From an uncultured bacterium (GTDB lineage: Bacteria; Bacteroidota; Bacteroidia; Bacteroidales; Bacteroidaceae), in contig CAJMQV010000007.1 in NCBI GenBank assembly GCA_905215575.1, forward strand, positions 1 through 44,529: 44,529 bases of DNA, given 5' to 3'. Position numbers and translations under genes: made by a program. Under the pieces are notes generated by a model, which saw only the letters and a list, made by a program, of their open reading frames with translations, made no database searches and was not told the DNA's origin. Of the stretch, positions 1 to 6,445 are shown in pieces (the first letter of the stretch is position 1; every line of letters starts with the position of its first letter).

Positions 1-239
1 GGGGGGGAGGGGGGGGTTTTTTTTAAAAAAGTCCCGCCACTTTTTTTGCCTGCAGGCATCTCCGGTTTCGCTTCCGCCCGCCCGCGGATTTTCTTCGTTC
101 CGCATGCGGGTGAAAGTCTGTTTTTAGTGTAAAACTAAATAATCGTAATCTGCTTTCCGCTCCGGACTTTATCGTCCTTCTTTCTCCGAACTTTCCGTCT
201 CCCTCTTTTGTTGTACGGGAATAAAAAAATAACCCTCGT
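1..239. other. Window start: homopolymer runs, no gene seen
   Basis: The first 30 bases are long G and then T and A runs, which looks like a low-quality or assembly-edge sequence rather than biology. A 12-base palindrome (TGCCTGCAGGCA) follows near position 48. The rest is leader sequence for the exporter gene at 240. I see no convincing open reading frame and no clear Bacteroides TAnnTTTG promoter here. Confidence 0.5.
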
Positions 240-1190
240 ATGATGAAGAATAAGAAAGTGGAGGCCAATCTGAGTATGGTGGTTTCCAAAACCTTTAGCG
301 GATTGAACATGAATGCGTTGAAATATCTGCTTCCCGTATGGGTCAGTCCCCTTTCGGGAGTTACCCTCCGGTGCGTGTTTGCCGCCATTGCTTTCTGGAT
401 CATCGGGATGTTTGTCAAGCCCGAAATTTCCACCCGGAAAGAAAAAATATTCCTTTTTCTCCTGGGAGCCTTGGGCATCTATGGTTTCATGTTTCTTTAT
501 CTGATGGGGTTGAGTAAAACGACTCCGGTCTCGAGTTCCATTTTCACCAGTTTGCAGCCTATCTGGGTGTTTGTGATCGCCGTGGTCTTCTTCAAGGAGA
601 AGATCAGTGCGATGAAGATAGCCGGTATCTCCCTCGGACTCGGCGGAGCCATTCTTTGCATTCTGGCTCAGAAGAGTGACGATCTGGCTTCGGACGCCCT
701 GACAGGCAATATGCTCTGCCTGTTGAGTTCGATCGCCTATGCTGTCTATCTGGTGGCAAGTAACCGAATACTGAAGTCGGTCGGAATGTTTACAGTATTG
801 AAGTATACCTTTGCCGGAGCGGCTTTTTCAAGCATCGTCGTTTCGGCTGTCACCGGTTTCCATGCTCCGGTATTTTCCGGGCCGTTACACTGGTTTCCGC
901 TGTCGGTGCTCCTCTTTGTCCTGATATTCCCTACGGTTGTCAGCTACCTGTTGGTACCGATCGGACTGAAATATCTGAAGACTACCGTGGTGGCCATCTA
1001 TGGGTATTTGATACTGATCGTGGCAACCATCGTCTCTCTACTCGTAGGACAGGACCGCTTCAGCTGGTCGCAGACCATTGCCATCGGTATGATCTGCGTC
1101 AGTGTCTATCTGGTCGAAGTGGCCGAGACGAAGGAGAAACCAGTCAGTAATTCAGATAAACCAAGTAGTCTCCCTCCGCATGGATCGTAA
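240..1190 (+). CDS. EamA/DMT-superfamily transporter (inner-membrane exporter)
   Basis: A 316-residue, strongly hydrophobic protein with about ten membrane segments arranged as two EamA-type halves (roughly residues 10-140 and 155-300). This is the usual size and layout of drug/metabolite transporters that export amino acids, metabolites or toxic compounds; the substrate cannot be read from the sequence. The second half starts near the NMLCLLSSIAYAVYL stretch, which resembles the conserved beginning of EamA repeats. The start is one of two adjacent ATGs and the choice makes no difference. The last 47 bases overlap, tail to tail, the thiamine pyrophosphokinase gene on the other strand, so no terminator can sit between them. 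It is not part of the thiamine operon, being on the opposite strand. Family confident, function unknown. Confidence 0.85.
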   Translation: MMKNKKVEANLSMVVSKTFSGLNMNALKYLLPVWVSPLSGVTLRCVFAAIAFWIIGMFVKPEISTRKEKIFLFLLGALGIYGFMFLYLMGLSKTTPVSSSIFTSLQPIWVFVIAVVFFKEKISAMKIAGISLGLGGAILCILAQKSDDLASDALTGNMLCLLSSIAYAVYLVASNRILKSVGMFTVLKYTFAGAAFSSIVVSAVTGFHAPVFSGPLHWFPLSVLLFVLIFPTVVSYLLVPIGLKYLKTTVVAIYGYLILIVATIVSLLVGQDRFSWSQTIAIGMICVSVYLVEVAETKEKPVSNSDKPSSLPPHGS

Positions 1191-1767
1191 ATTCGGTGCC
1201 TGTCGCTTCGTTCAGCGTACCCTGCCACCAGTTACTGAAGTCACTGAGCGGATATACCAGCCCATCGGCCCTCAGTCCGGTGGCGTTGAAGTTGAAGATG
1301 GAGATTTGCTGTCCGGGATATGACTTGAAACAGTTCCGCCCCGATGCCGGAATAAACATTCCGTGGTCCGTCAGCATCGTTACCTGCGCTCCTGCTTTCA
1401 TATAGTCTATCAGCAGACTGATGTTTCCCAGGGTATGGTCTTCCCGTTTACCGGTTGCACCCACGAGGATGATTGTTTTTTTGCCTTGGTCGAGCAGGAA
1501 GTGTACCGCTTTGGTCTGATCGTTCGTCTCCTGGTCGTCTATCTGGTGGAAGATGGTCCTGAACCGTTCCTTGTTCTCCGGTGAGAGCGAGTCTCCGTCG
1601 CCGATGATGGCATCGGGTGTAAATCCCCTTCGGATGTGTTCGTCGGCGGACCCGTCGCAGCACACCACGTAAGGCGCCATAATCAGCATGGTTTCCGGCA
1701 TTGAGTGGGTCGGATATTCGCCGTTGCCCAGTATGACGGCGTCCATATCGATATCATTTACTTTCAT
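1144..1767 (-). CDS. Thiamine pyrophosphokinase
   Basis: A 207-residue cytoplasmic enzyme that transfers pyrophosphate from ATP to thiamine, giving thiamine diphosphate. The family motifs are visible in order: CCDGSADE (residues 36-43), IGDGDS (55-60), DDQETNDQTKA (77-87, substrate and metal binding) and GATGKREDHTLGN further on. The C-terminal third is the thiamine-binding beta-sandwich. The length is normal for the bacterial family. It is the last gene of the riboswitch-controlled thiamine operon: its start overlaps the end of the PnuT gene by 14 bases, suggesting translational coupling. The gene order receptor, PnuT, kinase matches the thiamine uptake operon described in Bacteroides thetaiotaomicron, where imported thiamine is trapped by pyrophosphorylation. 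Confidence 0.92.
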   Translation of the reverse strand: MKVNDIDMDAVILGNGEYPTHSMPETMLIMAPYVVCCDGSADEHIRRGFTPDAIIGDGDSLSPENKERFRTIFHQIDDQETNDQTKAVHFLLDQGKKTIILVGATGKREDHTLGNISLLIDYMKAGAQVTMLTDHGMFIPASGRNCFKSYPGQQISIFNFNATGLRADGLVYPLSDFSNWWQGTLNEATGTEFTIHAEGDYLVYLNY

Positions 1768-2326
1768 AATGCATCATTTGTTTCCATTTAAAGTAGCCAA
1801 AGATAGCGATTATTGAGTAAAGTCCGTAAAGAGCGGATGTGAAATAAAGCTCTTTATAGATGTAGAGTCCGCAACATACCACGTCGACTACGATCCATGC
1901 CCACCACTGTTCGACGTACTTGCGTGCCAGCATCCACATGCCGATGATGCTCAGCGCCGTGGTGAACGAGTCGAGCCAGGGGACGTTGCTGTCCGTAAAC
2001 CGGATCAGTATCCAGGCGATGCCGAAGAAGGCTGCCAGGAATACCAGCAATAGGGGGAGGTATCTTTTCAAGGGTGTGTGCGTGATGGGCAGCTCGGCCC
2101 GGGTCTCTTTTTCGCTTCCCCGCATCCAGACCATCCAGCCGTAGGCGGCCGCGAGCAGATAGTAGATATTGATGCCGAAGTCGGCATACAATCCTGCTTG
2201 GTAGTATACAAATATATAGATGGCCGGCATGATGATGCCCGCTATCCAGAGATAAATGCTTGCCCGGTATTCCAGCCAAAGGTAAATCAGCCCGACAAGG
2301 GCACCTGTGATTTCGAGATAGTTCAT
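1754..2326 (-). CDS. pnuT: PnuT, thiamine transporter of the PnuC family
   Basis: A 190-residue inner-membrane protein with about seven hydrophobic segments, the normal size of Pnu-type vitamin transporters. The WxxW substrate-binding motif (W64-M-V-W67, after AAAYG) is present, as in PnuC-family proteins. PnuC itself carries nicotinamide riboside, but this copy sits between a TonB-dependent receptor and thiamine pyrophosphokinase behind a TPP riboswitch, so thiamine is the expected cargo. These facilitators usually work by metabolic trapping, with the downstream kinase phosphorylating the vitamin. The start lies 3 bases from the end of the receptor gene, consistent with one mRNA. Assignment to PnuT rather than PnuC rests on context. 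Confidence 0.9.
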   Translation of the reverse strand: MNYLEITGALVGLIYLWLEYRASIYLWIAGIIMPAIYIFVYYQAGLYADFGINIYYLLAAAYGWMVWMRGSEKETRAELPITHTPLKRYLPLLLVFLAAFFGIAWILIRFTDSNVPWLDSFTTALSIIGMWMLARKYVEQWWAWIVVDVVCCGLYIYKELYFTSALYGLYSIIAIFGYFKWKQMMHYESK

Positions 2327-2329
2327 GGC

Positions 2330-4549
2330 TTAGAAGCGGATCGAGAGGTTACCCATTACATTTGTACCTGCCTGGGCGGCATAGCCGGCATAATTATAGC
2401 GTTCGGGCTTGCCGTCCTTCAGCGTATAGCCGCTTCCGGCATACCCGTTGTTTTCATACTTTTCGTTGAAGAGGTTGTAGATGGTGAATCCCACTGTAAC
2501 CGACTTCACGTGTCGCAATTGGAATGTATATGCCAGATTGAGGTTGCTCACAAAATAAGCATCGAGTGTCTGCTCTGCTTGCTTGGCATTGCTCATATAC
2601 TGCTTGCTGACGTACTGTGACTGGAGGGCGGCTTCGAATCCTTTGTGGCTGAACGAGAAACGATTATTCAGTATAAAGTCCGGAGAGAAAGCGATCGGGG
2701 TGTTACCATGTTCCACTTCGATCGGGTTCTTCCACTCGTCTTCGTACAGTTTTTCGGTGAAGTTTTTCACCCGGTTCTTGCTCAGCGTACCGTTGATGTC
2801 CCATTGGAACCATCGGCATGGCTTAACTCCTAGCATCAGTTCTACGCCCGTCCGGTAACTGTCCGGCACGTTGCGTGCCATGGCTTCGCCTATTTCGTTC
2901 AATTCTCCGGTCAGCACCAACTGGTCCTTGTAGTCCATATAGTAGAAGTTGACTCCGGCGCTCAACCATGTGTTTCGGTAGGTATACCCCAGTTCGTAGT
3001 CGTACAGTTTTTCCGCCTTCGGATATTCGTCTGCGTTACCATCGGTATAGTTGTTTCGTGTAGGTTCTTTCTGGGCAACGGAGAAAGAGGCGTAAACCCG
3101 GTTGTTGGAGTCGATATCCCAGTTCAGTCCGGCTTTCGGGTTGAAAAAGTTGAAGTGATCGTTGACTGCGAGCTTTTGTAGTCCGTCAGTGTTGTAATCG
3201 TACTTGTCATTGTCACCGTGTATCTTATAGTTGATGTAGCGGTATTGCAGGTCGGCATACGCGTTGAGGCCTGCCACCAGATTGTAGTTGGCTTTCAGAT
3301 AGAGGTTCCCGTCCGTCTTCTTGGCTTTGTTACGGTAATATTCGTGGTCGGGCAGCAACTCGCCGATATAGTTCTTCACCCAGATCACCCGTCCGAAGTG
3401 CCATCCGTCGTAGTAGTTCAGTGCGCCGCCCAGCGAAGCGTCCAGCTTCTCATTCCGGTAGTTCACCGAGAATACGCCGCCGCCAAAGTGATTGTCCATC
3501 TTCTTCTGCCGGATCAGGTCGCTTTTTTCCACTTCCTTTCCATCGTACATAAACGGATGCAGGCGATACTCTTTCAGGCTGCGATCCTCTTTATACTCCT
3601 GATAGTAGCCGTCCCCCTTTGTATAATGGAGTGCCGCATTCAGGTTCCATGCTGCCGAGAAAGTATGATTCAGCAAGAGCTGATAGTTCATTTGCAGGTA
3701 GTTGTCCGTCTGGTCTTTGTAAAAGCGGATGTGTCCGTCGTCATCTGTGTACATGCCGCATGAGTTGAAGCGTCGGCCATATTTCTTCATCTCTTCCTTA
3801 GTTGCATAATTCCAGGCATGATACGTCTTTTCTTTACCGCCGAAGGTGATGAACTTCACCGAAGTATTGTCGGCAAAATATCCACCCTGTGCGTAGAAAG
3901 AGTATAGGTCTACTGATGCCCGGTCTATGTATCCGTCCGTACCGATGTTGGACAGGCGGGCATCGAATGCCCAATGATCCTTCAGCAGTCCCGTCCCGAA
4001 TTTTACTGTCTCTTTGTGAGCGTTGAAGCTACCGTACGAGGCGTCTATTTCGGCATAAGGTTGCATTGAAATACCTTCCGTCTGCATATTGACACTGGCT
4101 CCGAAAGCGCCTGCGCCGTTGGTCGATGTACCCGCACCGCGCTGCACTTGTATATCCTTTACGGACGAAGCAAAGTCGGGCATATTTACCCAGAAGAGTG
4201 TATGGCTTTCGGCATCATTCATCGGGATTCCGTTGGCTGTGATGTTGATGCGTGTCCCGTCTGTTCCCCGTACGCGCAGTGTGGTGTAACCGATACCTGC
4301 TCCGGCATCACTGGTGGTCAGTGCCGAAGGAGTCATACTGAGCAGAAAAGGGATGTCTTGCCCGAAGTTCTGCTTTTTGAGTTCTTCTTTCGAAACGTTG
4401 GTGAATGCCACCGGGGTTTTTGAAGTGGCACGTGTGGATACTATCTGCACCTCTTGCAGATTTACTACTTTCAAGCTGTCTGTCTCGCCCGCTTGCGCGA
4501 AGACACTTGCTCCGGCCATCAGACAGCCGGCAAAAATCATCTTTTTCAT
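2330..4549 (-). CDS. TonB-dependent outer-membrane receptor, probably for thiamine
   Basis: A 739-residue outer-membrane beta-barrel receptor. A signal peptide covers about residues 1-20. A TonB-box-like segment (LQEVQIVSTRA, residues 31-41) follows, then the plug domain (about 45-160, with LRVRGTDGTRINITANGIP) and a 22-strand-type barrel ending in the aromatic NLSIRF, as expected for BAM-inserted proteins. It lacks the N-terminal carboxypeptidase-like domain of SusC proteins, so it is a vitamin/metal-type receptor and not a glycan importer. It is the first gene after a TPP riboswitch and is followed within 3 bases by pnuT, so thiamine or its phosphate is the likely ligand. The B. thetaiotaomicron equivalent has been described as an outer-membrane thiamine receptor. 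Confidence 0.9.
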   Translation of the reverse strand: MKKMIFAGCLMAGASVFAQAGETDSLKVVNLQEVQIVSTRATSKTPVAFTNVSKEELKKQNFGQDIPFLLSMTPSALTTSDAGAGIGYTTLRVRGTDGTRINITANGIPMNDAESHTLFWVNMPDFASSVKDIQVQRGAGTSTNGAGAFGASVNMQTEGISMQPYAEIDASYGSFNAHKETVKFGTGLLKDHWAFDARLSNIGTDGYIDRASVDLYSFYAQGGYFADNTSVKFITFGGKEKTYHAWNYATKEEMKKYGRRFNSCGMYTDDDGHIRFYKDQTDNYLQMNYQLLLNHTFSAAWNLNAALHYTKGDGYYQEYKEDRSLKEYRLHPFMYDGKEVEKSDLIRQKKMDNHFGGGVFSVNYRNEKLDASLGGALNYYDGWHFGRVIWVKNYIGELLPDHEYYRNKAKKTDGNLYLKANYNLVAGLNAYADLQYRYINYKIHGDNDKYDYNTDGLQKLAVNDHFNFFNPKAGLNWDIDSNNRVYASFSVAQKEPTRNNYTDGNADEYPKAEKLYDYELGYTYRNTWLSAGVNFYYMDYKDQLVLTGELNEIGEAMARNVPDSYRTGVELMLGVKPCRWFQWDINGTLSKNRVKNFTEKLYEDEWKNPIEVEHGNTPIAFSPDFILNNRFSFSHKGFEAALQSQYVSKQYMSNAKQAEQTLDAYFVSNLNLAYTFQLRHVKSVTVGFTIYNLFNEKYENNGYAGSGYTLKDGKPERYNYAGYAAQAGTNVMGNLSIRF

Positions 4550-4564
4550 GTTGCTAATTTGTTT

Positions 4565-4640
4565 TTCTCTACGCCGGCATTACCCGGATCAGGTCAAAGG
4601 GTATGTTCTCAGCCCGTCATGTTAAGGCACCCCTACTAAG
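4565..4640 (-). ncRNA. TPP riboswitch (THI element)
   Basis: Read on the minus strand, the leader contains the hallmark conserved segments of the thiamine diphosphate aptamer in the right order: AGGGGTGCC, then GGGCTGAGA, then ACCCTTTGACCTGATC, then GGGTAATGCCGGCGTAG. It ends about 15 bases before the receptor start codon. There is little room for a transcription terminator, so control is probably at ribosome access. High TPP should switch off the receptor-pnuT-kinase operon. Confidence 0.95.
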
Positions 4641-4651
4641 TGAATCGGCGG

Positions 4652-4683
4652 CAAATTTACGCTTTTTGCTTGTGTAAAGCAAG
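4652..4683 (-). promoter_or_regulatory. Bacteroides-type promoter of the thiamine operon
   Basis: On the minus strand a perfect -7 element TAAATTTG (4659 down to 4652) lies 20 bases after CTTG (4683-4680), a one-mismatch match to the Bacteroides -33 TTTG. Transcription should start near 4645, just ahead of the riboswitch aptamer, which fits its role. Confidence 0.65.
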
Positions 4684-4712
4684 AAACACTTCGCTATTTG
4701 ATAAAAACATTG

Positions 4713-4720
4713 TAGCTTTG
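4713..4720 (+). promoter_or_regulatory. Possible -7 element for the MscS gene
   Basis: TAGCTTTG matches the Bacteroides TAnnTTTG -7 consensus and lies 41 bases before the MscS start codon. No convincing TTTG is found at the expected -33 distance, so this is tentative. The region is shared with the divergent thiamine promoter. Confidence 0.35.
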
Positions 4721-4761
4721 TCCGCTGTTATTAAATGGACAAACTCTAAAATTGTATTATT

Positions 4762-5667
4762 ATGCTACTATTCCAAACTACACAACAAGTCGCCGATTCC
4801 CTGCAAGTGGCGGCTGAGAAGCTGGACCAGGCTATAGCCCAGGCAGACGGGCTCGATAAGTTGGGACTGATCACCCAACAACTGATAGACTCGGGCATAC
4901 AGGCCGGAGGACATATTCTGAAAGCGGTCATTGTATTTTTGGTCGGACGTTTTCTGATCCGGATGCTGAACCGTCTGGTCGGCCGGGTGATGGATAAGAG
5001 AAACGTGGATATCAGTATCAAGACTTTTGTAAAGAGTCTCGTTAATATCCTTCTTACCGTACTATTAATTGTTTCCGTGGTAGGCGCATTGGGCGTCGAG
5101 ACGACTTCGTTTGCTGCTTTGCTGGCTTCTGCCGGTGTGGCTGTCGGTATGGCGCTTTCCGGTAATTTGCAAAATTTTGCCGGCGGACTGGTTATTTTAC
5201 TGTTCAAACCCTATAAGGTAGGTGACTGGATCGAAGCACAAAGTGTTTCCGGTACGGTCAAGGAAATCCAGATATTCCATACAATCCTGACAACTGCCGA
5301 CAACAAGCTCATCTATGTGCCCAACGGGGCTTTAAGCAGTGGAGTGGTGACTAACTATAGTAACCAGAAGACCCGTCGCGTTGAATGGATCTTTGGCGTC
5401 GATTATGGTGAAGACTATAATAAGGTGGAAAAAGTGGTACGTGAGGTGCTGACCGCCGATAAGCGTATTCTCAATGATCCTGCTCCGTTTATAGCTCTTC
5501 ATGCGCTGGATGCCAGCAGTGTGAATGTTGTAGTCCGTGTTTGGGTGGAGAGTAGCGATTATTGGGGCGTTTATTTCGACATAAACAAGACGATTTATGC
5601 TACGTTCAATGAAAAAGGCATCAATTTTCCCTTTCCGCAACTTACGGTTCATCAGGCTTCGAATTGA
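4762..5667 (+). CDS. MscS-family small mechanosensitive channel
   Basis: A 301-residue inner-membrane channel that opens under membrane tension and releases solutes during hypo-osmotic shock. Three membrane segments are visible (about 52-70, 90-110 and 117-148). The third has the glycine/alanine-rich MscS pore helix (LLASAGVAVGMALSG) followed by NLQNFAGG and the family signature FKPYKVGDWIE, which leads into the beta domain. The rest is the cytoplasmic vestibule. The size is close to E. coli MscS (286 residues). An N-terminal amphipathic extension of about 45 residues precedes the first helix. The gene is monocistronic: it is divergent from the thiamine operon and is closed by a strong hairpin 9 bases after the stop. 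Confidence 0.92.
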   Translation: MLLFQTTQQVADSLQVAAEKLDQAIAQADGLDKLGLITQQLIDSGIQAGGHILKAVIVFLVGRFLIRMLNRLVGRVMDKRNVDISIKTFVKSLVNILLTVLLIVSVVGALGVETTSFAALLASAGVAVGMALSGNLQNFAGGLVILLFKPYKVGDWIEAQSVSGTVKEIQIFHTILTTADNKLIYVPNGALSSGVVTNYSNQKTRRVEWIFGVDYGEDYNKVEKVVREVLTADKRILNDPAPFIALHALDASSVNVVVRVWVESSDYWGVYFDINKTIYATFNEKGINFPFPQLTVHQASN

Positions 5668-5676
5668 TGAATATTC

Positions 5677-5720
5677 AAAACGGGGTTGTGTCAAAATGCT
5701 GACACAACCCCGTTTTTTTG
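5677..5720 (+). terminator. Strong intrinsic terminator, probably bidirectional
   Basis: A perfect 17-base stem (arms 5677-5693 and 5700-5716) with a 6-base loop begins 9 bases after the MscS stop codon. A T run follows on the plus strand, and an A run at the start of the left arm gives a T run on the minus strand. It separates MscS from the leftward lyase remnant. The arm core GTTGTGTCA is also found in the ends of the IS1182-like element at 40200-41138. Confidence 0.9.
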
Positions 5721-5723
5721 TAC

Positions 5724-6228
5724 TTACTCCATCGGCTGATAAATGCTTACGTAACATAAATCTTTGATAATAACCGCTTGTGCAGTTTCGTCATTGCGTA
5801 CAATGTGAATAGATTTGCTATTAAAGCTACGGGCTTTCTGTTGTGTCGTGGCAGGAAGTATCAGATAAATATATGATGCAGGCATGTTCTGACAGTGTTT
5901 GAGATAAATGGAAAACATCTTGCTTTTTAATGTCTCAGGCTTGTACATTCCCATAAAGTCTTTCCATTGCCCTTCTTTTTCTTCGGTTATGGCGATGCAG
6001 GTGTCTGCCTGCAAGATGATGTATCCGGTGTTGTCATTGGAAGAATCGCTTGTGGTCTTTCAACTATACTTTGCCTTTACTGAACCGCTGGTCGATGGAG
6101 GTGACTATGGCAGCGGTGCTGTCGGCGTGAATGATAGAGTCATTATAGGTTTTCTGCCCATTGACTGATGAGTAGCTTATTAGGCAACAAACCACTGGTA
6201 AGTATAAGTTGTGGATAATGTTTTTCAT
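5724..6228 (-). pseudogene. Remnant of a polysaccharide lyase (PL8-type C-terminal region), frameshifted
   Basis: Two reading frames on the minus strand add up to one degraded gene. From ATG at 6228 a 54-residue peptide has a signal-peptide-like start (MKNIIHNLYLPVVCCLIS) and ends in VTSIDQRFSKGKV before a stop at 6064. Another frame continues after an in-frame TGA with DNTGYIILQADTCIAITEE, then EGQWKDF, and FSIYLKHCQNMPASYIYLILP, ending at 5724. That order (TTIDQ..., HDNTGY..., a histidine plus P-x-ASYxYxxxP) resembles the beta-sandwich C-terminus of family 8 lyases, which cleave chondroitin, hyaluronan or xanthan. The catalytic alpha/alpha toroid is absent. The signal peptide lies directly against the C-terminal region, so a large internal deletion plus a frameshift is likely. 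The family call is by eye. Confidence 0.55.
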
Positions 6229-6388
6229 ATTCTATATGAAATAACTTTCCAAATGCAAAGAAAGATATAAAAAATGGAATCTGAGAAATTATTTTGATTT
6301 TCTTTCTATAACCATGTCTGTTCTCCTTTCTCAATCAACTATTGTTTTCAAACATTCCTCAAGAAGAATATAAAAAGACTTAAAGCAG

Positions 6389-6416
6389 TAAGGGTTGGGT
6401 TGTTTTTTTGTGTCAT
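6389..6416 (+). promoter_or_regulatory. Shared PUL promoter element, copy A
   Basis: TAAGGGTT (6389-6396), 13 bases, GTGTCAT (6410-6416). It lies 29 bases before the first GH35 gene. The same two boxes with identical spacing stand before the other three PUL units. The GTC-containing right box and the spacing fit an ECF-sigma -10/-35 arrangement. Confidence 0.75.
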
Positions 6417-6445
6417 AGGTTATGTGAACATATAAATGCAGACTT

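Noticed and set aside
1..30. Poly-G/poly-T stretch as a functional repeat
   Set aside because: Position at the extreme edge and homopolymer character suggest a sequencing or assembly artefact.
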